The notes under the pieces: model-generated
Told to the model about the DNA's origin: nothing
The model's input: only the letters and a program-made list of their open reading frames with translations
Databases searched by the model: none
Part shown: piece by piece, positions 8,947 through 15,180 of the stretch
How positions within the stretch are numbered: position 1 is the first letter of the stretch
Layout of the letters: each line of letters begins with the position of its first letter
Position numbers and translations under genes: made by a program
IMG/VR virus record: IMGVR_UViG_3300027749_000381
Span: 1-29,643 of that record
Strand: one strand, 5' to 3'
DNA from: a virus
Length of the DNA: 29,643 nt

Positions 8947-9465
8947 ATGAATACTATATCTAAAAGCCCAAATCGTCATACTTTTCATTTAAATACTGCT
9001 AAAGAAAATGGTGATGAAGAAAAGATAAAAATTCAAGAAGAACTTTTTGAATTAACATTAGATTGGGAAAACAAAAAACTAGAAAGTTCAGAGTTTAAAA
9101 ACAGTATGGAACATGATCTGTTATCTACAGATTGGATTCTTAGAAAAGTTCGGGAAAGCACCAAATATTCACAAAATCTTTATGCAGCTATCTGTAATAA
9201 TGATTTCATAAAAAATGATGTTTGGCCTATCCTTAAGGAAGAAACTTGGAGTGCTAGTTGGCGGTATGCTGGGGGAATTGTTGCAGATATGCGTGAAGAA
9301 GGGGATTACATAGATTGGTACTGTTCTGGTATCGGCGGACCCCTGCTGGAGACGGATTGCGGAATTGACGGATATGTTAGTGAAGGTACTGTCACTGACG
9401 AAATAAAAGAAGACCTACTAAAGTTGGGTTGGGTAGTAGTGGAGAATACAGACTATGAGTATTAA
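8947..9465 (+). CDS. Conserved phage protein of unknown function
   Basis: A 172-residue soluble protein, acidic overall. The N-terminal 90 residues are helical and charged. The C-terminal half carries a compact motif (WSASWRYAGGIVADMR, then GDYIDWYCSGIGG, then EGTVTDEIKEDLLKLGW) of a kind I associate with small T4-like phage proteins of no known function. No catalytic motif is recognised. It starts 1 nt after the membrane protein's stop and overlaps the next small gene by 11 nt, so it is probably co-transcribed with the lysis genes without necessarily sharing their function. Confidence 0.7.
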   Translation: MNTISKSPNRHTFHLNTAKENGDEEKIKIQEELFELTLDWENKKLESSEFKNSMEHDLLSTDWILRKVRESTKYSQNLYAAICNNDFIKNDVWPILKEETWSASWRYAGGIVADMREEGDYIDWYCSGIGGPLLETDCGIDGYVSEGTVTDEIKEDLLKLGWVVVENTDYEY

Positions 9466-9595
9466 TCTAAATAAAAAGGATGCTGGCTTAAAACTAGTGA
9501 AAGAAGTAATGGCTAAAAAACTTACTAGACAGCGCGAGATTGAACAGTTAAGTAAATTAAAAAATCCTTATAACAAATTGACTAGACCTAAATGA
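9455..9595 (+). CDS. Small basic protein, 46 residues
   Basis: Short ORF overlapping the previous stop by 11 nt. It encodes a lysine-rich, probably helical peptide (starts MSINLNKKDAGLKLV, ends NPYNKLTRPK). GGAG at 9441-9444 lies about 10 nt before the ATG. It follows directly in the run of coding sequence and its codon use resembles its neighbours. No function can be assigned. Confidence 0.55.
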   Translation: MSINLNKKDAGLKLVKEVMAKKLTRQREIEQLSKLKNPYNKLTRPK

Positions 9596-9660
9596 TACGA
9601 TAAAATACTGTGCAATGCTGCATTGTATGTAAATATTTCATATAAACACAAGGAGAAGAT

Positions 9661-10200
9661 ATGAAGACCGTTGGTGATAGATTAGAAAGTTTTGTAATGA
9701 CAGGCGTGAAGCCTGGCCAGCCCGAAGATGCATTCTTTAAAATTGATGAGACTAGCTTTCCCGGTCAATGGAAAGTGATTGTGTATTATCCAAAAGACTT
9801 CACATTTGTTTGCCCCACAGAAATTGTAGCTTATGACAAGTTAAGTAAGGATTTTACCAACCGTAACGCAGTGTTGCTTACAGGGTCAACAGACAACGAG
9901 TTCTGTAAGATTGCTTGGCAGAAAGCACATATCGACTTGCAGAAAATTACTCATATACAGTTTGCTGATACTGCCCGTGATTCAACTAGTTTAGTCAATC
10001 AGCTTGGCATATTCTATTCACCGGCAGGAGCGGCGCTTAGAGCAACTTTTATCATTGATCCCGACAATGTTATTCAGCATGTTACTGTAAATAACCTAAG
10101 TGTTGGACGTAGTCCTGAAGAAACACTACGTGTTCTTGATGCAATTCAAACAGAAGAACTCTGCCCATGTAATCGTGGTATTGGCGGAGCAACACTTTAA
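9661..10200 (+). CDS. ahpC: 2-Cys peroxiredoxin (AhpC/Prx family)
   Basis: Thiol peroxidase that reduces hydrogen peroxide and organic hydroperoxides. It is 179 residues, close to the usual AhpC length. The active site PKDFTFVCPTEI gives Pro44, Thr48 and the peroxidatic Cys51 (PxxxTxxC). The resolving cysteine is Cys168 in EELCPCNRG, with an additional Cys170. An excellent Shine-Dalgarno (AAGGAG) lies 6 nt upstream. The stop overlaps the start of an AhpD-like gene (TAATG), reproducing the bacterial ahpC-ahpD operon, where AhpD recharges AhpC. This is unusual phage cargo, probably protecting the infected cell from oxidative stress. The family call is firm; recruitment from a bacterial host is inferred. 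Confidence 0.93.
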   Translation: MKTVGDRLESFVMTGVKPGQPEDAFFKIDETSFPGQWKVIVYYPKDFTFVCPTEIVAYDKLSKDFTNRNAVLLTGSTDNEFCKIAWQKAHIDLQKITHIQFADTARDSTSLVNQLGIFYSPAGAALRATFIIDPDNVIQHVTVNNLSVGRSPEETLRVLDAIQTEELCPCNRGIGGATL

Positions 10201-10721
10201 TGAATTGGATAGACATGATCAAAAACAGTATCCCAGATCATTCTACGGATATTAAATCAACTCTTGATAGTGTTATTAGTCATAGTGGGTTAGATGAAGT
10301 AGATGCCCATGCTTGCGCTTTGACTGCGGCGTTAAGTGCAAGCAACGGAGCTTTAGCATATCTAATTCAAAGTAGTGAAACATTAATAAATAAACCAGAA
10401 TGTGACGCAGCAAAAACTGCTGCATCACTTATGGGAATGACCAATGTCTATTATCCATTTGTTGAAATGACAGAAGATTTACAACTAGATGGGCTAGCAC
10501 CAGAGATGAATATGTTAGCATATGCTAATACTGCAGGGGTATCAAAGAAAAAGTTTGAAATGTATTCCTTGTGCGCCAGTATTGTCAATCAATGTGAGTT
10601 TAGCATTAGGTCACACTATTCTTCTTTAAAACAAACAGGAATGACCGTTACTGAGTTGCAATCAATTGGTAAAATTGCCGCTGTGATTAGTGCTATCGGT
10701 AAGGTAGCACCTCCGGGTTAA
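10200..10721 (+). CDS. ahpD: AhpD-like alkylhydroperoxidase, one catalytic Cys replaced
   Basis: A 173-residue AhpD/carboxymuconolactone decarboxylase-fold protein. It matches the mycobacterial AhpD layout throughout: MGMTNVYYPF, an APEMNMLAYAN stretch and KKKFEMYSLCASIVNQC. In that family Glu118, Cys130, Cys133 and His137 form the active site. Here Glu120, Cys132 and His139 are kept, but the position of the second Cys is Ser135 (C-E-F-S instead of C-x-x-C). The protein therefore cannot form the usual CXXC disulfide. It may work as a monothiol, use another Cys such as Cys125, or only bind AhpC. It is translationally coupled to ahpC by TAATG. A terminator-like hairpin follows. Confidence 0.82.
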   Translation: MNWIDMIKNSIPDHSTDIKSTLDSVISHSGLDEVDAHACALTAALSASNGALAYLIQSSETLINKPECDAAKTAASLMGMTNVYYPFVEMTEDLQLDGLAPEMNMLAYANTAGVSKKKFEMYSLCASIVNQCEFSIRSHYSSLKQTGMTVTELQSIGKIAAVISAIGKVAPPG

Positions 10722-10728
10722 CGGTAGT

Positions 10729-10752
10729 AAAATGTTGTGGCGCAACATTTTT
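10729..10752 (+). terminator. Intrinsic terminator after ahpCD
   Basis: A 9-bp stem (10729-10737 with 10743-10751) around a TGGCG loop, ending in a short T run. It lies 8 nt after the ahpD stop and just before a late-type promoter box, separating the two units. Confidence 0.65.
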
Positions 10753-10753
10753 G

Positions 10754-10761
10754 TATAAATA
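10754..10761 (+). promoter_or_regulatory. T4-late-type promoter box TATAAATA
   Basis: Perfect TATAAATA. In T4 this box occupies about -13 to -6. The predicted mRNA starts near 10767, a few nt before the AAGGAG Shine-Dalgarno of the gene at 10784. Confidence 0.75.
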
Positions 10762-10783
10762 CAATACACACAAGGAGCATTGT

Positions 10784-10975
10784 ATGTTTACGTTTGAATC
10801 TATGGTTGATCAGGGCGTTAAAACTTATAAGTCGGTTGCCGAGCATATTCCACATGTTACGCTAAGCCGTGAATTAAGTACATTAGCTGAAGCACATGGT
10901 GAATTTGTCAAGAGCCTTTACAGTTTTGGGATGAATGTTTCCAAAAGTTTAGTAGAATTGGGTAAAACTAAGTAA
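10784..10975 (+). CDS. Small helical protein, phasin-like appearance
   Basis: 63 residues. The frame is open upstream, but AAGGAG at 10772 fixes the ATG at 10784. It is mostly amphipathic helix (SMVDQGVKTYKSVAEHIPH, then LSTLAEAHGEFVKSLYSFG). The pattern recalls the short helical repeats of phasin-family proteins, which coat storage granules, but the match is weak and phasins are longer. It has its own late-type box, so abundant late expression is likely. Function unknown. Confidence 0.55.
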   Translation: MFTFESMVDQGVKTYKSVAEHIPHVTLSRELSTLAEAHGEFVKSLYSFGMNVSKSLVELGKTK

Positions 10976-10991
10976 TTTGGGTAAGACTGAA

Positions 10992-11020
10992 TTGACTATT
11001 ACTCAAAAGACATATATACT
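10992..11020 (+). promoter_or_regulatory. Strong sigma70-type promoter before the structured RNA
   Basis: TTGACT at 10992-10997, a 17-nt spacer and TATACT at 11015-11020. Predicted start near 11027. There is no Shine-Dalgarno or ORF for more than 400 nt, so its main product appears to be the structured RNA at 11027-11440. Confidence 0.75.
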
Positions 11021-11026
11021 GTATCT

Positions 11027-11440
11027 ATAGTTTTAGAAAGTATATAAGTTTTGAGAGTCCGAAAACGAGGTGTTTAACCAACTACCAGACCATCGTGGGA
11101 AATCTACTCTACTGCAAACCAAGGGCTGTGGTGGCCGGCTAACAGTAGAGAGCGATAATGCTCTTAAACGGAAATGATGGTACTCTTAATCTACTGTTAA
11201 AGAACGTTCCGTTGTCAACGGATAGCGTGACCCGCGCGATAAGAAGTAGAGTGACATCTACGGGTGGTTTGAGAACAACGTAGCCTCCGCAAGGATGAAC
11301 GTCAATGGTCTCCAGTAGAAATACTGCCGTCGAACCTAACGGGCGTTAGCAACACGAAAGTCTCTCTGTGTTGAGAAGCGGGTGGAAGGTAAGAGATTGA
11401 GAGTCACTTACTACAATTACCGCCAGCAGAGGGAATGCAT
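11027..11440 (+). ncRNA. Candidate large structured non-coding RNA, about 400 nt
   Basis: A gene-free stretch behind a strong promoter, GC-richer than its surroundings and packed with complementary segments. Helices read by eye: A, 11107-11114 with 11143-11150 (8 bp); B, 11140-11149 with 11190-11199 (10 bp); C, 11167-11173 with 11207-11213 (7 bp), interleaved with B as a pseudoknot. A and B compete for the same bases. Hairpins: 11246-11261; 11313-11326 (5 bp closed by a GAAA tetraloop); 11336-11349; 11350-11373. TTGAGAGTC occurs near both ends (11051-11059, 11397-11405). It does not look like tmRNA, RNase P RNA or a group I intron. Phage tRNA regions are known hosts of GOLLD and ROOL RNAs; membership cannot be decided by eye. 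Confidence 0.6.
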
Positions 11441-11462
11441 TAGTTTAACCCAAGGAGCTGAT

Positions 11463-11675
11463 ATGTCTAGAATATTGTCTGAACAACTGGAATACGTCTG
11501 TCAGCAACGTAATTTGACTTTGGCTAAGAACCATCTTAAAACAGTCAAAAATAAAAAAGATGTTACCGATGCAGAAATACAAACGGCTAAAGATAAATTA
11601 GAACGAGTAAAAATTAAAGCTAGCATCGCTACTGACGCACTACGACGAGCAGGACTTAGTAAAGGCGCAATGTAG
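11463..11675 (+). CDS. Small coiled-coil protein
   Basis: 70 residues. The frame is open upstream to a GTG at 11382, but AAGGAG ends 7 nt before the ATG at 11463, and the upstream part overlaps the structured RNA. It is a charged, almost entirely helical chain (EQLEYVCQQRNLTLAKNHL, then AEIQTAKDKLERVKIKAS) likely to form a coiled coil. No family is recognised. It would be read from the same strong promoter as the structured RNA unless a terminator separates them; none is obvious. Confidence 0.6.
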   Translation: MSRILSEQLEYVCQQRNLTLAKNHLKTVKNKKDVTDAEIQTAKDKLERVKIKASIATDALRRAGLSKGAM

Positions 11676-11715
11676 AAACGGCGCTCTACTAGACGCTACT
11701 TGTACTCGGCTGACT

Positions 11716-11723
11716 GATAAATA
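11716..11723 (+). promoter_or_regulatory. Late-type promoter box GATAAATA, 5 nt before ATG
   Basis: ATAAATA core followed by 5 nt (TTAAT) and the ATG at 11729. With T4 late geometry (box ending at -6) the mRNA would start on the A of the ATG. No Shine-Dalgarno is present. Confidence 0.6.
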
Positions 11724-11728
11724 TTAAT

Positions 11729-12361
11729 ATGAAAATCAGTCAAATCATCAACGAAGATGAGAAATCCAATCGGCTTAACCGTCGTGTGGTAAACAAGCAT
11801 CTCACTGACGCCGGATATCGTAAAATAGGTTCCGGTGGAGATTCCTTAGTCTACACTAAAGATAAGCAAAATGTAGTCAAAGTAATAGTTCCTAGATATG
11901 CTACACCTGCGCAGGCTGATAAGATTTATCAAAGTTGGTTAAGTTTTTGTGCAAAAGTTCAAAGAGGTAAATCTAATCCGCATTTACCAATGGTTACCCA
12001 ATTACCAAATCTTACAATTGACAATTTGGAATTCTCACAATACCAAATGCCTAAATATAGAGAAATTGACAAAATAGATTATGAAATAGTTGAACATATT
12101 CGTGATACTATAGTTAACGGATTAAATTATGAACAATATTTGCAAGAAATTGCCAGTAACCAATCAGATTATCCTTTAAGGGAAGTACAAATAGCAAAAA
12201 AATTAGAACCATTTTATAGAACGGCAACCGCAGTAATACAAATGTCTAAAAGACTAAATGTAATGAATGACTTTGGTTTAGCAAATGTTATGAAAGATAA
12301 TAACGGTGTTTATATAATAACCGATCCATGGGGAGTTCCATGGAGGGAAATAAACAAATGA
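11729..12361 (+). CDS. Protein kinase-like fold protein
   Basis: 210 residues with a reduced kinase/aminoglycoside-phosphotransferase pattern: a Gly-rich loop KIGSGGDSLVY (Gly34-Ser39), a strand VVKVIV with a candidate ATP-binding Lys51, a catalytic-loop-like NDFGLANVM (Asp181, Asn186) and ITDPW (Asp199) at the place of the DFG Asp. The chain ends soon after, so the C-lobe is minimal, a layout seen in small phage-encoded kinase-like proteins. Substrate unknown; protein phosphorylation is one possibility and an inactive scaffold another. It overlaps the next gene by 4 nt (ATGA). The start follows a late box by 5 nt without a Shine-Dalgarno. Confidence 0.6.
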   Translation: MKISQIINEDEKSNRLNRRVVNKHLTDAGYRKIGSGGDSLVYTKDKQNVVKVIVPRYATPAQADKIYQSWLSFCAKVQRGKSNPHLPMVTQLPNLTIDNLEFSQYQMPKYREIDKIDYEIVEHIRDTIVNGLNYEQYLQEIASNQSDYPLREVQIAKKLEPFYRTATAVIQMSKRLNVMNDFGLANVMKDNNGVYIITDPWGVPWREINK

Positions 12362-13026
12362 TTCGATATCTGATATTGGGTTTTATTTTCTTTGCTACTT
12401 CTGTCCGCTCTCAAGAATTATTTCAACTAAGTTTAAATGGATTACTTGTTCAAGGATCTGGCTCTACACTTAATGGTGCTGTCCAGTATGACGGTGTAGA
12501 AAATGTTTGGCAACAACATTATATAGGAGATTTCCTATATAAAAATACGAATGATTCACCAACTCATACTAATGCAGACATTGGTGTTAAACTAGATTAT
12601 AAACTAACTAATAGATACTACTTGCAAAGCGGGGTTAGGGGAGAATATGATAACCTTAGAGATGATCCATATTCAATCACCACAGAAGCCGGGATTGGGT
12701 ACAAATTCATACACACCAGCACGGTACGGTTAAGTGATGAATTAGGTTTGGGAACACACACAGATAAGCACGGTAGTTCTCCGATTGTTTCTAATAGTAT
12801 TTGGATTACTTGGAAAATTACAGGAAAATTAACATTTAGTAATAAACTGTTGATTGAACGGGGCTGGGGGGAAAATCATTTAGAAGATGATTACTATACT
12901 TCTAATATTACTGCTTTAGTTTATACGCTATCACCAAAAATAGATTTAAACGTTCAACAAAAGTATAAAAAAGAACGGACTGCTTATAGTAATATTACCC
13001 TGTTAGGCCTTGCATTGCATTTTTAA
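12358..13026 (+). CDS. Outer-membrane beta-barrel protein (DUF481/YdiY-like appearance)
   Basis: The frame is open from 12328, but the ATG at 12358 overlapping the kinase-like stop starts a clean signal peptide (MIRYLILGFIFFATSVRS, cleavage before Q). The mature chain of about 203 residues alternates strands and turns rich in aromatic and polar residues (LTNRYYLQSGVRGEYDNL, then SNSIWITWKITGKLTFSNK) and ends in LLGLALHF; a terminal Phe is the classic signal for the barrel-assembly machinery. The layout resembles salt-induced YdiY-type barrels. A phage-encoded outer-membrane protein could mask receptors or alter permeability; that role is inferred. Confidence 0.72.
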   Translation: MIRYLILGFIFFATSVRSQELFQLSLNGLLVQGSGSTLNGAVQYDGVENVWQQHYIGDFLYKNTNDSPTHTNADIGVKLDYKLTNRYYLQSGVRGEYDNLRDDPYSITTEAGIGYKFIHTSTVRLSDELGLGTHTDKHGSSPIVSNSIWITWKITGKLTFSNKLLIERGWGENHLEDDYYTSNITALVYTLSPKIDLNVQQKYKKERTAYSNITLLGLALHF

Positions 13027-13038
13027 AAATGCTAGAAT
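13010..13038 (+). promoter_or_regulatory. Sigma70-type promoter before tRNA-Ala
   Basis: TTGCAT at 13010-13015, a 17-nt spacer and TAGAAT at 13033-13038; predicted start near 13045, 15 nt before the tRNA. The spacer contains a 16-bp perfect palindrome (13017-13032) that also spans the end of the barrel gene and may act as a hairpin or operator. Confidence 0.55.
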
Positions 13039-13059
13039 AAGTCTATTAAATAGAAACGC

Positions 13060-13133
13060 GGGGGATTGATGTAATGGGAGCCTGGGACCTTTGCAAGGTC
13101 TTCGTGAGAGTTCGATTCTCTCATCCTCCACCA
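13060..13133 (+). tRNA. tRNA-Ala(UGC)
   Basis: Acceptor GGGGGAT pairs with ATCCTCC, the anticodon loop is TTTGCAA with UGC at 13092-13094, the T-loop is TTCGATT, and CCA is encoded. 74 nt. Confidence 0.93.
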
Positions 13134-13153
13134 TTTAACACAAGAGGAAATTT

Positions 13154-13423
13154 ATGAGAATTGGAGCAAGTCATATTTTGGTAGCTACACTAGATGAAGC
13201 AATGAATCTTAAGAAGCGAATCGCAGAAGGTATTAGTTTTGAAGAGTTGGCTGCTAAGCACAGCAAATGCCCAAGTGGCAAACAGGGTGGAAATTTAGGA
13301 TTGTTTGGTCCTGGTCAGATGGTTAAGCCATTTGATGATGCTGCCCGCGCTATGGAAGTTGGTAAGATAAGTGATCCAGTACAAACACAATTTGGCTATC
13401 ACTTAATCAAGCGCACCGCCTGA
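13154..13423 (+). CDS. Parvulin-type peptidyl-prolyl cis/trans isomerase
   Basis: An 89-residue single-domain PpiC rotamase (E. coli PpiC is 93). It shows the family order ASHILV near residue 5, EELAAKHSKCPSG in the middle, GGNLGLFGPGQMVKPFDDA, and FGYHLIKR at the end. No signal peptide, so it acts in the cytoplasm, probably helping fold phage or host proteins. AGAGGA precedes the ATG. It lies 20 nt after tRNA-Ala and converges with the CDGSH gene, overlapping its 3' end by 21 nt. The family call is secure. Confidence 0.92.
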   Translation: MRIGASHILVATLDEAMNLKKRIAEGISFEELAAKHSKCPSGKQGGNLGLFGPGQMVKPFDDAARAMEVGKISDPVQTQFGYHLIKRTA

Positions 13424-13669
13424 TCTAATTTTTTTAATGCGTTCTTTCATGTAATTCCTTTCTGATTCAGTTAGGAATTCATGAGAGCCATCGCATCTGT
13501 TTGCAGGGTTTTTAGTTTTACCACAATAACATTCGTTAGTAACTCTACCTCTTTTTCGGTTGGTTATTCGTGCTTTCATAGTAGCATATTGTTCGGGCGT
13601 GAGGGAGTGCGAACCATCACAATAGTTGTCTTTGTTTAAAGTTTTCCCACACCAACATTCTACTGACAT
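13403..13669 (-). CDS. Tandem CDGSH-type iron-sulfur protein
   Basis: 88 residues with two CDGSH cluster motifs: CWCGKTLNKDNYCDGSH near residues 5-21 and CYCGKTKNPANRCDGSH near 47-63, each supplying three Cys and one His for a 2Fe-2S cluster. Small two-motif CDGSH proteins are known in bacteria and are linked to redox and iron handling. This is the only gene on the - strand in the window and converges with the parvulin. On its own strand ACTAAATA followed by 5 nt precedes the ATG and there is no Shine-Dalgarno, so it probably has its own leaderless late-type transcript. The cluster call is firm; cellular role unknown. Confidence 0.85.
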   Translation of the reverse strand: MSVECWCGKTLNKDNYCDGSHSLTPEQYATMKARITNRKRGRVTNECYCGKTKNPANRCDGSHEFLTESERNYMKERIKKIRSGGALD

Positions 13670-13674
13670 TTACA

Positions 13675-13682
13675 TATTTAGT
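13675..13682 (-). promoter_or_regulatory. Late-type box ACTAAATA on the minus strand, 5 nt before ATG
   Basis: Read on the - strand: ACTAAATA, then TGTAA, then the ATG of the CDGSH gene. Same spacing as the + strand leaderless modules. It abuts the divergent sigma70-type promoter at 13682. Confidence 0.5.
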
Positions 13683-13709
13683 TGATATTTACACTAAATA
13701 GTGTATAAT
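13682..13709 (+). promoter_or_regulatory. Sigma70-type promoter for the gene at 13790
   Basis: TTGATA at 13682-13687, a 16-nt spacer and a perfect TATAAT at 13704-13709. Predicted start near 13716, leaving a leader of about 75 nt. Confidence 0.6.
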
Positions 13710-13789
13710 AGATTATATCAAATAGAAGCAGTAATGGTTCTGCAGGTATTGGGATAAAAGTTAAACAGTATATCAATTAGGGAAATAGT

Positions 13790-14020
13790 ATGTCAACAAT
13801 GTATAAGAATGAATCAACTGCTCCTAAGATAGAGTATAATAAACCAAACACAACAGAAAAAAAGATTGAGATGCTTGAATCAAAGCTAAATCGGTTATAT
13901 GATATGGTCACTGCCCTGCAGGCAGATATGATGATCAACAAAAAGGCCATGCGCCGACAAAATACAGATATTGGAAATCTTGGAACCGCACTTAGAAGTA
14001 CAATAAATAATAACTCCTAA
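13790..14020 (+). CDS. Small coiled-coil protein
   Basis: 76 residues. The central part (about 22-60) is a regular heptad helix (EKKIEMLESKLNRLYDMV, then ALQADMMINKKAM), predicting a coiled coil; both ends are Asn/Thr-rich and probably disordered. AGGGA precedes the ATG at a suitable distance. It lies behind a good sigma70-type promoter and directly before tRNA-Cys. No family recognised; oligomerisation is the only supported property. Confidence 0.6.
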   Translation: MSTMYKNESTAPKIEYNKPNTTEKKIEMLESKLNRLYDMVTALQADMMINKKAMRRQNTDIGNLGTALRSTINNNS

Positions 14021-14027
14021 ATTTTAC

Positions 14028-14105
14028 GTGGATGTGGCAGAGCAGTCCAATGCAAGAGTCTGCAAAACTCTAAAGCCGGGGGTGCAAATCCCTCCATCCA
14101 CTCCA
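14028..14105 (+). tRNA. tRNA-Cys(GCA)
   Basis: Acceptor GTGGATG pairs with CATCCAC, the anticodon arm is AGAGT-CTGCAAA-ACTCT, discriminator U, encoded CCA. The T-loop is TGCAAAT, with G where position 55 is normally U. 78 nt. Confidence 0.9.
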
Positions 14106-14121
14106 ATTAAGGAATTTGATT

Positions 14122-14589
14122 ATGAAATTATGCCCAGTTATTCTTTTATCAGTAATTGTTACGGCAAATGCTGCGGACTTACCACAAACACCAAACTCAA
14201 CTCTAACTCCCGGAGCAATTAACACATTAGCCACAAAGGCAATACTGTGTGTACCAAACTATACCAGTGGAAAAGATGCACAAGGTAGCAAAGTACGTGA
14301 TGTAAATCAATCTCTCAAAACAAGAGTGTTTGCGGAGTACAATATTAACCCTACTAGTAGTAAATTTGAAATAGATCATTTAGTTAGTTTAGAATTGGGC
14401 GGTAGTAACGATATTAGGAATTTATGGCCACAAAGCTATATCACTGCGCCCTATAATGCACATATGAAAGATGATTTAGAAAACAAGTTACATAAAATGG
14501 TATGTGCGGGTCAAATTGAGTTGTTAGAAGCACAAAAAGAAATTTCTACTGATTGGATTTCAGCATATAATAAGTATGTAACCAAATAA
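14122..14589 (+). CDS. Exported HNH-type nuclease
   Basis: 155 residues from the ATG at 14122 (AAGGA 8 nt upstream; the in-frame TTG at 14116 is unlikely). A signal peptide MKLCPVILLSVIVTANA is cleaved before Ala. The mature part holds a His-Asn nuclease pattern: KFEIDHLVSLELGGSNDIRN (Asp-His, Asn) and then PYNAHMKDDLENKLH (distal His), a layout of secreted HNH nucleases. Two Cys (LCVPNY and VCAG) could pair in the periplasm. A periplasmic nuclease made by a phage could destroy incoming DNA of competing phages or scavenge DNA; both are inference. It sits between tRNA-Cys and tRNA-Gly. Confidence 0.75.
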   Translation: MKLCPVILLSVIVTANAADLPQTPNSTLTPGAINTLATKAILCVPNYTSGKDAQGSKVRDVNQSLKTRVFAEYNINPTSSKFEIDHLVSLELGGSNDIRNLWPQSYITAPYNAHMKDDLENKLHKMVCAGQIELLEAQKEISTDWISAYNKYVTK

Positions 14590-14639
14590 AGTGATATATA
14601 AGTAACAATGTGTTATTGTTGACAGTGAAGATACAGTGA

Positions 14640-14715
14640 GCGGCGTTAGTTCAGTTGGTAGAACGCTATCCTTCCAAGTTAGAGGTCATCGGTTCGAGCC
14701 CGATACGCCGCTCCA
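14640..14715 (+). tRNA. tRNA-Gly(UCC)
   Basis: Acceptor GCGGCGT pairs with ACGCCGC, the anticodon loop is CTTCCAA (UCC) in a stem with one mismatch, the T-loop is TTCGAGC, CCA encoded. A 6-bp hairpin (14604-14620) lies just upstream. Confidence 0.92.
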
Positions 14716-14728
14716 ATTAAGAGGTTTT

Positions 14729-14971
14729 ATGAATAAGAATGTGTTGACAGGATTGATGAAAGAAGCAAACAAGTTAGGTAAAATTTCTAATATTTGTGTC
14801 AAAAATTTTAGTAATGAGGATATTACCGAAGAAGATGCTATAAAATTAGAAGACCAAATTGGAAAGCTACTTGCACACATCAGACTTGTTATAGAAGAGG
14901 GTAGACTAAGAGAAAATAGTATGATGCATCAAGCAGAAGATTCATATGCTGGGTTGATACGAACATTATAG
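14729..14971 (+). CDS. Small acidic helical protein
   Basis: 80 residues. The frame is open from 14636 through the tRNA, but GAGG at 14721 and the ATG at 14729 define the gene. It is mostly helical and charged (LTGLMKEANKLGKISNICV, then EDAIKLEDQIGKLLAHIRLV). No family recognised. Its stop TAG uses the first base of tRNA-Trp, so gene and tRNA are directly joined. Confidence 0.6.
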   Translation: MNKNVLTGLMKEANKLGKISNICVKNFSNEDITEEDAIKLEDQIGKLLAHIRLVIEEGRLRENSMMHQAEDSYAGLIRTL

Positions 14972-15046
14972 GGCCTATAGTGTATGCTGGTAACACCTCA
15001 GTCTCCAAAACTGAAAAGCGCGGATCGTCACCGTGTGGGCTCGCCA
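14971..15046 (+). tRNA. tRNA-Trp(CCA)
   Basis: Acceptor GGGCCTA pairs with TGGGCTC, the anticodon arm is TCAGT-CTCCAAA-ACTGA, discriminator G, CCA encoded. The T-loop is ATCGTCA: positions 54 and 58 are A and U instead of U and A. 76 nt. Confidence 0.9.
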
Positions 15047-15052
15047 GTTTAA

Positions 15053-15140
15053 GGATGGTTGGCAGAGTGGTTAATGCAAGAGTTTGCTAAACTCTCGTTC
15101 TGTAAAGGGCGCGTAGGTTCGAATCCTACACCATCCGCCA
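15053..15140 (+). tRNA. tRNA-Ser(GCU)
   Basis: Class II tRNA with a long variable arm. Acceptor GGATGGT pairs with ACCATCC, the anticodon arm is AGAGT-TTGCTAA-ACTCT, the T-loop is TTCGAAT, discriminator G, CCA encoded. 88 nt. Confidence 0.93.
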
Positions 15141-15167
15141 GTTTAAAAGTAATAAATACTTAAGAGC

Positions 15168-15175
15168 AATAAATA
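15168..15175 (+). promoter_or_regulatory. Late-type box AATAAATA, 5 nt before ATG
   Basis: ATAAATA core, 5 nt (TAAGA), then the ATG at 15181; no Shine-Dalgarno. A second similar box (TAATAAATA) lies at 15150-15158. Confidence 0.55.
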
Positions 15176-15180
15176 TAAGA

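Noticed and set aside
10990-11440. RNase P RNA, tmRNA or a second group I intron
   Set aside because: Some short words recall RNase P, but the order of conserved blocks is wrong; no tag frame as in tmRNA; no group I R/S core and no interrupted gene.
14028-14222. ORF of 64 codons starting in tRNA-Cys
   Set aside because: GTG start within the tRNA and no ribosome site; it overlaps the exported nuclease in another frame.
14619-14624. TTGACA as a promoter -35 for tRNA-Gly
   Set aside because: The matching -10 position would fall inside the tRNA and is not A/T-rich.
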